A stretch of DNA of 64,000 bases, taken from NCBI GenBank assembly GCA_004431415.1, contig QPMI01000414.1:1-64000 (forward strand). Direction: 5' to 3'. The stretch's first letter is position 1, and each line of letters starts with the position of its first letter. The position numbers were made by a program, and so were the translations under genes. The stretch is from Cyanophora paradoxa. Taxonomy: Eukaryota > Glaucocystophyceae > Cyanophorales > Cyanophoraceae. This document shows positions 10,372 to 21,217 of this stretch, piece by piece. The notes under the pieces were generated by a model. The model made no database searches and was not told the origin of the DNA. It saw only the letters and a list, made by a program, of their open reading frames with translations.

Positions 10372-13314
10372 TCCGCTGCGAAGTAGGCCGGAGTAACTAG
10401 GAGGAGTTCGAAAGCTAGGGGGGGGAAGTGGAGAATGCTGTCGGAAAGCTGAGCCCAGGCTAGCGCAGCGTGAAGAAGCGCTAGAGGGGGGAGAGGGGGG
10501 GGGTGCAGGGACAGGGGCGGGGGCGGGGGGTGAAGGGGGAGAGTGAGAAGGTGAAGTAGGGCGGTGGTAGAGGGTGAGAGGAGGGGGCGGCGGCGATTAG
10601 TTATGAGGAGAAGGAGAAGGTACCCGGCCGCGAGGGGGGTATGGTGTGGTGGGTCTGGGGGAGGGGGAGGCAGAGCAGGAGGGGAGAAAGGCGGGGGGTC
10701 TCCTAGGAAGGAGAGGGGGAGAAGTGGGAGGGATCCGAGGAGGAAACGGGCGGAGACGCCCATCTGTGCTAGGGTGGAAAGGGCCGGAGAAGCAAGGTAG
10801 AGGTGGAGGAGGAGGAGGGCTATCGGGGTACGAGATACAGGGGTTGTGCGCGGAGGGGTGAGTCGGCGGCGACCTTGTGCGAGAAAGTCCCGGAGAGCGT
10901 GTGGGGCAGGAGCGGGGGCGAGGAGAGGGGCTGCGAGGCGGTACAAGAGGAGGAGGAGGAAGAGGAGGGGAGGAAGTAGGAAGGGGGGGGGAGTTGGAGA
11001 AGGGGGAGAGGAGCCCGGGGGAGGGGCGAGTGGGACGAGGAAAGGGGACCGGGGTCGACGTTAGAGGCAGTGCTCGGAGGAGCCAGGAGGGAGCGAAAGT
11101 GCTGACTGGGGGTAGGGAAGGGGGAGGGGGGGGAGGGAGGAAAGGGGCAGCCGGGGGCAGGGAGGGGGGCGAGAGAGAGGGGTCGCGGAGATGAAGGCGG
11201 GATGGGGACAGGGAAGAAGAAGTGATTAAGGGCGAGAAGAAGGAGGAGAGAGAGGTGTGGAAGGCGCTCGGATAGAGTGCGGCGGGAGAACCTCACGTGG
11301 GCGGGCGTTCGGTGGGGGAAGGTGAAACCGATGGGGGTAGGTTTGGGGGGGGGAGGAGGGGCGCGAGGGGCCGGGGGTGTAGAGGATATGGGGGAGCGTG
11401 GGCGGGGCAGGGAGTGCGGTGGTCGGGTTAGGGGGGTGAGGGGGTGGCGTGGGCGTTGGCGGGGCGCGGTACGTGGTACTCTGGGTGAGAGGGTGAGGGA
11501 GCGGCGTAGCGCTGGGGCGGTGTTAGTCAGGCGGGTGGCAAGGCGGGTGGAGAGGCGAAACGGTCTGGGCGGGAGTACATGAGGTGGAGAGGGGCCGGGG
11601 TCAGGCCGTGCCACGGGGGGGAGAGGAGGCGAGGCGGGTAGCCACGTCTTACGGAGGAGGACGGCGGCGTCAAAGTTACGTCGTGCTCGGGCCGTGGAGA
11701 AGGGGGCCTCAGAGGGAGGGGAGGGAGCGCGCGGACGTTGCGTGGGCGTGGCCGGGCAGAGGAGGATAAGTGTAGGGCGGGCGTGGGAGCCGTGGGATTG
11801 GGGGGGGGTGTGGGGTCTATGTCGACTGGTGTGGGGGCGGATGGCAGAGGGGGTGGGAGGGAGGGGGCCAAAAAACGGCTAAAGCGTCGGGGGTGGTGTC
11901 GGCGGGGGGCCCGGGGTGTTGGGCGGGACGTGTAGGGGGAGTAGGGGGATCTAGGTGCCCAGGGGGCGGAGAGGGTGGGGGAGGAGGGAGTAGAGGTAGT
12001 CGGGCGTGAGCGGGCGCGGCGGAGGCGGCGTCGGGCGGCTTTCGGTAGGGGGCGCCAAGTGCGTCGGCGGGAGCCTTTAGCGCGAGGGCGGGGTAGGGGG
12101 AGGGAGGGGCGCGAGGGGAGGGAATGGGAGGCGTGGGGACGACGTGAGCCGTGGGATGTAAGATCCCTAAGCGGGGCCTGCCTGGAAGGCTCGTTAGGGG
12201 ATTCATAGAGAAGGAGGGCGAGGGGGAGGAGAAGGAAGAGGATAAGGGCCCCTGTGGGGCTGTAGAGAGAGAGAGCTCTGGGCTCGAGAGAATAGGCGGG
12301 GAAAGGGGACTCGGTTGTGGCGGGTAGCGGCTCGGAGCGAGTCGATGAAGGGAGGAAAAGGAGGAGAAGGAGGAAAAGTAATCCGGGGAAAACAGAGGGA
12401 GAGGGATAGCGCGGGTGACGTGGAGGAGGGGAATCGGAGCGCGGGAGTGAGTGGCGAGCGAGCGAGCGAGAGCGCGCGCGCCGCGGAGAGCGAACAGCAG
12501 GGGGGCATCTTACCCCGGTGAGCCTTGCGGCCCCGGGGGATCGACGCGCGGGTTGCCTATCCTCGGAGAGCCGGGCCGCTCGACGACGGCGTGTGGCCCC
12601 GTGGCATCGGCGCAACGGAGGGGACCGGACGGATAGCCAAACCGCGCGACGACGGTGTAAGGCCCCGTTACATCGGTCCGTTTGTGAATTGGGGAGGGGC
12701 TTATTCACGGATAGCCAAACCGCTCGACGGCGGTGTAAGGCCCCATGACTTCGGCCAGAGCGAGGCATGCCTTTAGCGTCGGCAGCGAACGCGGATGGCA
12801 CGTCGTTCGAACGCCGGCCGCCCGCGCCCGCCACGCAGTGAAAGAGTGGTGATTTGAGAACTGCGGGGCGGGCGTGAGGCCCGGGCGGGTGGCGCGAACG
12901 ACGCGCGAGGCGGGGTGATGTCCCTTCGCAAGGGCGCATCGCACGGGGGCTTCTGCAAGCAGAAGGAGCATGGTCTGACGGTCGCCGCCCGGCTCGAATT
13001 CCGTCGCGGGCGGCGTGGGCTTCTTGGTGGTCCGCCGGCCCGAGAGAGGGCACGGCGCCACATCGTTCGACTCCTTCTGCACCGCTGAGCTGCGACGCCG
13101 CTTGAAATGCTTCTTGTCGGTGGCGTTGCGTCGCGAGCCTTGTTTTCGGCTCAGGTGTGCTCGGGCGGTGTCCTCCAGCTCCGTTCGGTGCCGGGAGGCT
13201 GTTTATGCTGCTGGACGATGCGCTAGCTTCCCACTTGACGGTCTTGACTTGCCTTCTATTTGGAAGCAGGCTTTCTCGGAGTGGTCTCAGCGCCAGGGCG
13301 TGTGTCAGCCTCAT
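9981..13314 (-). other. Pyrimidine-rich open region with repeated Leu-rich segments
   Basis: Overlapping minus-strand frames (9,981-10,946; 10,820-11,614; 11,527-13,314) are Pro/Ser/Arg/Leu-rich. They include hydrophobic stretches near 12,370 (GLLFLLLLLFL), 12,250 (ALILFLLLPLALLLY), 11,240 (LSLLLLLAL), 10,810 (IALLLLHLYLA) and 10,400-10,330 (FELLLVTPAYFAAEWHV). The plus strand here is G/A-rich. It could be the 5' ORF or UTR of the minus LINE. No known domain is visible, and strong composition bias makes any one frame uncertain. Confidence 0.4.
12565..12744. repeat. Three 36-bp direct repeats
   Basis: Copies at 12,565-12,600, 12,631-12,666 and 12,709-12,744 share the pattern GGATAGCCAAACCGC..GACG and GGTGTAAGGCCCC with a few changes. 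On the minus strand they encode a repeated ALHRRRAVWLSV-like peptide, on the plus strand an IAKPLDDGVRP-like one. They sit at the point where purine skew reverses between the two divergent LINE pieces. Confidence 0.8.
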
Positions 13315-16300
13315 ACCTCGCTCGAAGTTTTATCCCAACCTCTTTTCTTTAATCCCCTGTTCGATGCTCCGGGTGCCAAGGTCGACTGGAGTCGTTGTGC
13401 ACGGTCTGGCTTGCTGCGAGTCTGCGATATCTGGGATTGTACCACCCGGGGGTTTCGGGCTCCAGCAGCTGCCTCGTCCGCCCTCCATTCCTTTTTCCCT
13501 CGTCTGTGCTCCGCGCTCCCGGCAGCATGGCGCCAGGTCCTTGAGGCCCCTGCCCCGCCACCTCAGCATCTCTGGTGGTCTGGACCGGACGCCTCGGTTG
13601 CTCTCCTTCGGGGCCCGAGCGGTACTTTTGTCGCCTTCCCCGTTCGCGATAACCAGATAATTCCACGGGTGCTGGATTACGTGCCGCGTGTTCCTTGCCG
13701 CCCTGCGGCTTCCCACCCTGTGGGCCTATCCTCTAATTCAATTCTGTCTCGTTTGCTTCCGCTGCATGTTTGCTTCAGCGCTGTCTTCCTCTCTCTTCGT
13801 CGCGGGACCCTGCCTGGCCTTTTTGTTCTTGGCGCAGGCCCTTCGGCCTTTCTTTCTCTTGATAATCTTGCGTTCACTTTCGCTCGTATGCTCCCTCTCC
13901 GCCTCTCCTCTGTTCGTCGCTTCTACTGCCTTGAGGTCCAGCGGCTTCGCGATGTGTCTAGCCACGCTCAGATGCCCGATGCTAAGTGGGGGTTTCCCGG
14001 CGCCTTGTCTCCGTCCCGTCTTCCTAATCTTGTCGTCCTTCAGTGTTTCCCGATGCTTTGGATCGATGCTCTTTACCGTTTGCATTTCAAATTGTATCGT
14101 TTGGGCGAGCAACAGTCGCCCCGCCGTCGTTTCTGTCGGTTTGTAATGACGGATCTGCTCGCTCTCACGCGCACGTTTTCTCTGAGTGCCCGCTTTCTCG
14201 TTCGTTCTGGGATTTCATTCGTGAGCGCCTGAATTTCTGGGCTTCTACTCTTCCACCGGATGAGCGTGAAGAGGTCGCAGTGCCTGAGCTCTCTCTCTTC
14301 CACATCCTCTCGGTTCCGGATTTATCTGGGCCCATTTTGCGCAGTAAAGTTAACCCCGCCTTCTGCCTTCGCTCACTTGGAGCGATCCTTGCTGGCGTAT
14401 TTTCCATCCAACAGGTTGCTCGCGCTCGGTGCGATCTTGAGGAGGCTGACATTGATGCGCCTTCTTACAACCGCGCCGCGCTTGTTGCCGCCTGGGACAG
14501 AAATATGTCGTACCTCGAGTTCACCCTTTCGCAGGCTTCGGCCTTGTTGGAGGAGCGGCGCGCTCGCTTGGCTGCTGCTGACGCTGATGATCAGGCTGCC
14601 TCGGATGATGACGCACATGATTCAGAGTCTGGTACCGGTTCTCATCGTTCTAGTTCAAGCTCTGATTCTGACTCGTCCGGCGCTCCTTCTTCGGGCGGTG
14701 CTGACAACCTCGTCTCTTCGCGTGACATCGATTCTGTCCTCCGGAATCCTGCGGAGTTTGCCGTTCGTGGAATGTCCCGTTGGGGATCCCTGGTGGTCGC
14801 CCGCCTCCTGCGCCGTCCCCTCCTGCTCTGGCCCCTGTAGTGACCCTTGGGCCATTCCTATTCCTGCTCTCGCTGCCCCTCTCGACGCTCCTTTCCCCCC
14901 ATTCCCTGCGGTCCCGATCCCTGTGCTCCTTGGCCCTCTGGCCCCGCCTCTGCCTCCTCCCTCCTTACAACTTGCTGTCACGGGGCCTCTTCACTTGCCT
15001 GTTCCCCGGCAGGTCCCTGGTCATCTTGCAGCTCCATACCCCTTCTTACCTCTTCCCCTTGCTCCTCCACTTCCGCCCCTGCGAGGCCCTCTTTCTGACG
15101 TCCTCCTGGTTCAGCCCCTCTTCAGCCCATCCTTCTTGCCCCGCTTCTGCAACTGTGACGCTGGGCGGCACTATCTTTTTGCATGCCCCTCCCGCCTCTA
15201 CGTCCCCGGTCTCTTTGCGTCTGCATCCACTTTCCCGGATCCGCTTGCAGGCCCCCTCGCCTCCAGAGCTCGCCATCACTTCGGCCTCCCTCGCCTCCGC
15301 TCTCGATTCTCCATACCCTTCGAATAGCCGCCTCCTCTCTCCTCCTCCGCCCTCCCTCCCCCCCTCGAGCTCCGGGTCCTCGGCCTCTGCCCCGCTTCCG
15401 AGTGTTGGCGAGACTGTCCTCTTTTCGATCTCCCCGTCATTCCGGCTCCCTGCTCCCCCTTCGGCGCCTCGGGTCCCATCTGCGGGTCCTATCCCGCTTC
15501 CTGGCGCTCGTGAGATTCGCCGCCGGCGCCCTCGTCGGGCCCTTGCGCCCTCGAGCTCGTCTCTCTCTGCACCGCCCATGGCCATGACCTCCGTGTCATC
15601 TGATCCGGCGCCACCCGACCTTTCTCCTGCTTTGCTGCCCTCTCTTCGGCGCCGGCAGCGATCCCCGTCACCTGCTCGTGGCCCTTCCCCTGCATCCGAC
15701 CCTTCCTCGGCCCCCTCCTCGCCTCTTCCGTCTCGTCGGCCCCCGCCGCATTCCCGTCGGCGGATCTCTCGATCGACCCTGGACTCTCCGCCTGCCACTG
15801 TCTGCGGGGTACCTCCGCCGCCGTGTTCGGCGCCGGCTGTCAGTACTTTGCTCGGTAGCTCCCCCGTCGTGGCTCCTCGGGGTCCTCTTCGTCGTCGTCG
15901 TTCGCTGGGTTCCGGCTCCGGGTCAGATTTCTCGCCGGGCTTACCTTCTCCTGGCTCTGCTCCTGGGCCCTCAGCTCCGGGACCGGCTTCCCCGATCTCC
16001 TTCCGGACTCGTGGTCGTACCCGTCGCCGGCTTGCCGAGCCTGCGGCTCCTTCTACTTCCCCCGGCGGTTTGCCGGGCCGGACCCTCCGGCCTTTGTTCT
16101 TGATACCGGACTACCGCCTTTGTCCTTGTCTTCTGCTTCGCTGGTCGCGATCGTATCCCGCCGGCGCCGGCGTACTTCTTCGTCTTCTAGTTTAGTTCGG
16201 TCTGGTTCGGATTCTGATCGTAGTGTTGATGCTAGAGTTAGTTTCAATACTAGCTATAGTCCTCGTGCTCGACCTGTTGTTCGCCGTCGTTTGCAGTTCG

Positions 16301-16845
16301 ATTGCCCGCCTCGACCCCGGCCGGCTTTAGTGATTCCTTTGACTGTTCTTTTGCCTGCTCTTGATCCGCCTGCTCCGCCTCCTGTGTCCTCCTCGACCTC
16401 GTGCCGTAGCTCTGCCCTTTCGCATCGTCCTGCTTCGCCTCCGCCTCCATGTCGTCTTGTTGTTCCTCTTACTTGTCTTCTTCCTGTTATTTATCTTTCT
16501 CAATTTTGTCCCCGCTTCTTAGTGATGTAATTCCTTCTGATATTGATGGTATCTCTAGCTCTGGCTCTTCTTCGTGTCAGTTATCCTCTAGCTCTGGCTC
16601 TTCTTCGTGTCAGTTATCCTCTGTCCCTAGATCTGCTCGATTTATCGTCTCTTCTCGCAATCGATCTGTCTCGAGCTCTGTGTCTTTCCTTTTTTATTGT
16701 CGATTTTGGCTCTTTGTCTTATCTTTCTTCGTGCTCTTGTCTTAGTTATTTTGCTTTTTTGTCTCTATGCCCCCTGGGCAGCCCCCGCAGTGCTGGTGTC
16801 TAGAGACTGTGGCCGGTAATTCACCAAAAAAAAATAAAATTCAGT
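13015..16845 (+). mobile_element. 3' part of a second LINE, plus strand
   Basis: Frames 13,015-14,232 and 14,043-14,840 give the C-terminal part of a LINE reverse-transcriptase protein: LSQPLFFNPLFDAPG, GLLRVCDIWDC, then a zf-RVT-like region (VCNDGSARSHAHVFSECP, SRSFWDFIRERL). The first zinc-binding Cys lies in the upstream frame, so a shift near 14,137 is needed. A Ser/Asp-rich stretch (14,580-14,720) and about 2 kb of C/T-rich, Ser/Pro/Arg-rich sequence follow. It ends near an A-rich tail at 16,826-16,840. No catalytic RT core is present, consistent with 5' truncation. Confidence 0.75.
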
Positions 16846-16860
16846 GTATCAAGTATGCTT
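16845..16860. repeat. Target-site duplication, left copy
   Basis: TGTATCAAGTATGCTT, identical to 17,139-17,154, flanks the SINE. Confidence 0.9.
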
Positions 16861-17138
16861 TTTTTTTCGGAGGGGACCCCGCCGGGGTCTTTTGGGTACA
16901 CAGGCACTCCTCTATCTACGTGACCGAGGAGTGCCACGCGTTAGGGGGCCATTATAGGCTCCCCCCTCTGGCTGCGCCATCGCAGTGCATTCGGCCACGT
17001 TGCCACTTTAGCGGGGTCGACGGATTACGGGGGCTCGCCCCGGCGGGCCCTATATGGCTCGAAATCCCACCGAGGGGAGTCGAACCGGGTTGTCCGCACA
17101 ACCGCACCGTGATTTCAACCGCTAGGCCATACGCGCCC
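16861..17138 (-). mobile_element. tRNA-derived SINE
   Basis: On the minus strand the element starts GGGCGCGTATGGCCTAGCGG, with an A box (17,119-17,129, TGGCCTAGCGG) and a B box (17,076-17,086, GGTTCGACTCC) about 32 bp apart, as in Pol III-transcribed tRNA-type SINEs. The body contains two perfect hairpins: 16,875-16,889 (GACCCCG-C-CGGGGTC) and 16,903-16,912 paired with 16,926-16,935 (GGCACTCCTC/GAGGAGTGCC). It ends in a 7-nt A tract. The element is precisely bounded by a 16-bp duplication, the mark of LINE-mediated insertion. The parent tRNA cannot be named because the anticodon arm has diverged. Confidence 0.9.
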
Positions 17139-17154
17139 TGTATCAAGTATGCTT
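17139..17154. repeat. Target-site duplication, right copy
   Basis: Identical 16-mer to 16,845-16,860. Confidence 0.9.
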
Positions 17155-17223
17155 ATAAAAAATTTAAAGAACGACTCATGATCACCGCGCTTTCGATCAC
17201 TGGCGATTGCGAATTTGATTTGA

Positions 17224-20200
17224 CCTTTCATCGCTTCAGGCGCTCCGACTTCCGTTTATGAGGCGGCGGATCTCCGGATCCTCGATTCAAACAAGCGAAT
17301 CGAGCACAGCGATCTCGACGCATCCGGAGCCACGGCAAAAAGCGCCACTGGTGAAAATTCGAATTCGAACGTGACAGCTTTCCGCCCTCACCTGAAATCG
17401 GTTTCGCTCTGTTCTGCGCATGCACAGCTATTCTCCTAGATTCCGGAGCGGATGCACACATCGAGAGCAACTTTGTCGGGCCCGGAAACGGATGCGGCGT
17501 CCGCGCGAATCCGCACGAGTGGTCGAATGACGGCTGCGCGGTCGTCAACAAGCTGATTCTCATTGGAAGACACGAGGGGATCCGATCCCAGTGTGTTCGA
17601 ATCTGTTTGCTTCGCTTGTCGAATTGATATTCGGTTGCCTCCCTCGCTCCTTTGAACACTCTGCAGGCCGTGCGACAAAGGGTTCCTGTCGCTCCACTGC
17701 TTCAGCAACGCGATCGCAGCCTGCGGCGTGGGTATCCTCGTCAAGCCCGTCCGCGCGGATGCCGGCCCTGAGCGCCCCGACAATATAATACAGTGGGTAA
17801 TTGAAATCATATGTTCTATATATATAGCTATCTCAGAGTCTCTGTGTTTAGTTTCGGTCGCATGCGCAACCTTTTTGCGCAGCTGCCAGAGGTTAATATT
17901 ACCGAGACACTGGATTCCGCGAAATTCGACAAGGCGATGGCGGGTGTCGACGATTCTGCGGTGTGCTCATGACATTCACCGTGACTGTGACACAAAATAT
18001 CTCATACCGGCGATCAGTTGAGAAAGATACACGAGATTTTATCGGCGGGCGCGGATGACGCGGATGCCGAAAGCTGTGCTGTGAGTCGCATCTCTAGATT
18101 TGCCGGACATTCTTCAATGAGATTTGACCTATCGATGTGCAGTTTGAAAAAACTAAAGCTATTTTTGGGGTCATAAAGGATCTCGGTGATTCTGCGGTAA
18201 TACCTTGTTGAATGTTGCAATGATTTATCATCAGCTTTGGGATGCTAAGCCTATCAATCGCGACGTGCAGCCTCTGGAGTTGGCAGACTTCGCTAAAATG
18301 CTGGATTTATGCGATGATTCGATGGTAATTTCTTATTTCGCGCAGACATTGAATTGACATGAACCCATTCTATCAATTATCCTTATTCACTTGCATTCTC
18401 AACAAAACCTGATCTACCAGTTCGCAGTTAAAGCAGGTAATTTCAAGTGCTGGGCAAATTATCAAGCACTTTTCACTTCAAGTTTCACGAATGAGCAAGG
18501 CAATAGCGAGTACCACTGGGCCCAGTCATTCTGCGGTGAGGAAATTGCCGATCGACCCATCTTCCGCATTTGCGTCGATCGGTCTCATGGTCGCCATCCG
18601 ACTGCAGCAGATGCAGCAAGGACGGAGGTTACTGACGAGGAAAGCAAGCTCGCGTGATGGTGGTTCTACGGTAAGCACTTGTCTGCGGTATCGGTGCTCG
18701 CTCTGTGTTCATTCGCATCTCGCGATCGCCTTCCGGATCCAGCAGCGAGGCATTGCAGAAGTCAACGATAAAGACACAGTGGGCCCTAACCATTCTTTTC
18801 TAAAATGATTCAGACATGTCAAAAGTACGTATCGCTGAAACCTGCCGAAAGCAGACCGCACCAATTGAGGAGAACACTACGGACCCCGTGGATCTCGACG
18901 ATTCCATGGTGTGCATTTGTTTCTTATGAGAAGGGGAGGCTCCAGGGTTGATCGAAAGCCGTCAGATGTCGACAACAGCGCCGTCAGCGAAGCACGACGA
19001 CTCCGAGGTAATTGCTGCTTTCGGATGTTTTCGATGAAATTATTTTGAATACGCGGACGTGCAGTTGCAGCCAGTAGCCATCATTGAGCACAATCGCGTG
19101 CTGAGTCGAGAGGGCGCCGTCGGTCTCCACATTGATACAAGGAACTTCGGGCCGAGCTCCAACTCCGGAGTCACCATTCGGAAGAACATCGTCCGCTGCC
19201 GCTCGGCCGGAGGATCCGGAGCGTGCACGGGCGTCGCATGGGCTGGCCGTCGCGAGAATGCCCAAGTCACCGAGAACAGCCTGCTCGGCTGCGGGAGGGG
19301 CATCGTCCTGTACCCCGGTGTCCTCCTGCCCTTTGTGCAGCGGACGTACGATCGGGCGTTCATCGAGCAAGCGAACACGTTCGAGGACTGTCGCAAGAAC
19401 GTCGCCATCGTCCCGGGGGACGACGAAGACCCTCCGGCGCAGCCGCAGGTACCCGCGGCAGTTGCACCAGTACTAGTGGCCGCGCCAGATATCGAGTCCA
19501 GTTCTACGATGGAGAAGGTGAGCGTTCGAAACCGATGTCTTAGTTACAAGGTTGAACTGAACCCGCTTTGAATTCTCAGATCAATAATATCGATTTGGAG
19601 AGGATAGCGCGCATGGATGTGGATTCCGCCCTCCGCGAGGTCGATTTTGGAGCCCGTTGGAGCTCGCAGGAAAACGACGGGCGGCTGCGCTGCGGGCGCT
19701 GCGCCCGCCCTGCCGACTCCGAAGTCCCGTGCCAGCACTGCGGCACGCACAACATCGCGATCGATCTTGCGGAATTCCCGGAACCCGCGTCGAATTCGGA
19801 GCCGGCTCGAGCTCGAGGTCAGCGCTAGCCCGCCTGCCTTTACGGGACCGCCAAGCAATGCTCCGAGCTCGAGAGAACCTGTCCCGGAATCCTCGAAATA
19901 TGCAAGCGAGAGGCGAAGTATCGCGCAAGCTCGAGTGGCTCGTTCGCATACCGTATCAGTTTCGAGGAGCTCCTGTGCGACATGGGGCTGAAGCCCGTGA
20001 CGTGCCCCTGTGGCAGCCGCGGAGTCAGCGGCCTGGCGTGCCGCAAGTGTGGCGACGTGACCGGAACCCTCAACTTCAGCGGGACGCCAGGCGACGCCAG
20101 CTCCAAAGTCCTGCCGCGTTTTCGTCGCTACGCCCAGACCGTGCTGGACTTTCTTCTCGGTTACTTAGTCATCCGAGGCATTCTCAGCGTGGCGCAAAGG

Positions 20201-20464
20201 ATCGGGGTGGACTTCAACGTCGCCGCGCTCCTTGCCGTCGCCGCTTTCTGCTTCTGGCAGTGGTGCAGGCAGCCGCTGTATGTCGCATGCGGTGTAGCGG
20301 GTGCCCTTATCTTTCAAACTTGCGAGCTGATCCGCTCCGTCTATAGTCGTCATATTTTCGTCGGACTAGTGCTTTTAGTAGTCGCCCTTTGCAGTAGCTT
20401 TGTTTCACCTGACGAATTTCTCTTAATTTTGCTTGCAGTGTTGTTGTGGTCATCTATTCCGTGA
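17224..20464 (+). CDS. Beta-helix / zinc-ribbon / membrane protein with micro-exon insert
   Basis: Spliced model: about 17,240-17,350, 17,428-17,590, 17,667-17,796, 17,883-17,960, 18,018-18,080, 18,143-18,196, 18,235-18,324, several small exons, 18,608-18,670, 18,966-19,007, 19,065-19,517, 19,580-19,817 and about 19,911-20,464. The first and later large exons read as parallel beta-helix rungs (NAIAACGVGILVKP; SGVTIRKNIVRC; ENAQVTENSLLGCGRGIVLY). Two zinc-ribbon-like Cys clusters follow (CGRCARPADSEVPCQHCG; CPCGSRGVSGLACRKCG), then several membrane segments up to the stop. An in-frame TAG at 19,826-19,828 must be removed by an intron of about 93 bp. No N-terminal exon is seen: SINE and LINE sequence lies directly upstream, so the gene may be 5'-truncated. 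The function is unknown. Confidence 0.65.
17883..19007 (+). other. Cassette of small phase-0 exons ending in DDS-like tripeptides
   Basis: Within the beta-helix gene, exons of 78, 63, 54, 90, 63 and 42 nt have whole-codon boundaries. They end in GVDDSA (17,960), ADAESCA (18,080), LGDSA (18,196), CDDSM (18,324), DGGST (18,670), DLDDSM (18,908) and HDDSE (19,007), each immediately before a GT donor. Introns between them are 38-62 bp. All whole-codon exons could be skipped or included without changing frame. Less certain members lie at 18,428-18,436, about 18,500-18,534 and 18,743-18,778. Confidence 0.6.
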
Positions 20465-21217
20465 CCGAGAAACCTGACGTCGACTTATTGAGCTGAACCG
20501 TCACGGCGTAGTACATTTGGGTTTAATGGATTATGCCGCAGTGCCCTGCTATGTCGATACTATGATAGCCCAGTAGATTAATTATGATGCCATGATGGCG
20601 CAAATGTAACAACTGCATGGATTTGAAATTGCTCGACCAGAAGCGCTAGGCGTGGAGCACGTGTGCGTTCAACGGTTGTGGAAAGGGGGATGGATGGAGG
20701 AGGGCGACCGGCCGCGGGGAAACTCGTTCGAGAGGAGGATCGCGATTCGCGATCGGGGCGGCCGCTGGGCGAAGATAATTCGAATTTTTCCGAAAGGGTC
20801 TGGATGACTTGTATATATTGCCGCGGCCGGTGCACGTGGAAGAAGGTGCACGTGTATACGTATACGTCAGTCGAGCTATAGAGGCAGGGAGAGCTAGAGC
20901 GGAGATCAGTTCAAACGAATTCGACTCTCGAGCCCGCGCGGAGCTCGAGAGGCCCGGAAATTGTTTAATTAAACATATTTGAAGAGAGATCGAGATCGAT
21001 CGAGGGAGCCCGAGATTGATCGACATTGATCGACAATTGCAAATTGATCGGCGCAAGCTAGTCGATCCGGCCGAAGTCGATCCGCACGAAATTGAAACAC
21101 GAGCTCGATCGTGAGGTTCGCACGCGCGCGCGTACGCGTACGCTTTCCTTTCCTTTTCAGCGTTTTGAATTTATCACGAGCTTATCATTTTCTGCAGATC
21201 TAGATACGTGTACATCG
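20465..21217. other. Intergenic, likely promoter/5'UTR of the F-box gene
   Basis: No convincing coding exon. It contains palindrome-rich short motifs (CGTGTATACGTATACG near 20,849, repeated GATCGATCGA around 20,990-21,030, a GCGCGCGCGTACGCGTACG run at 21,123). No TATA box can be assigned. Confidence 0.4.

Noticed and set aside
10126-12521. Gly/Arg-rich plus-strand open frames
   Set aside because: G/A-rich DNA gives GGG/AGG codons; no start context, domain or splice logic.
14780-16195. 471-aa Ser/Pro/Arg-rich protein as an independent gene
   Set aside because: It is a C/T-rich tail following the LINE zinc-finger region; the composition explains the open frame.
17060-17138. Functional tRNA gene on the minus strand
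   Set aside because: A and B boxes are present, but the anticodon arm does not fold convincingly, and the segment is the head of a TSD-flanked, A-tailed SINE.
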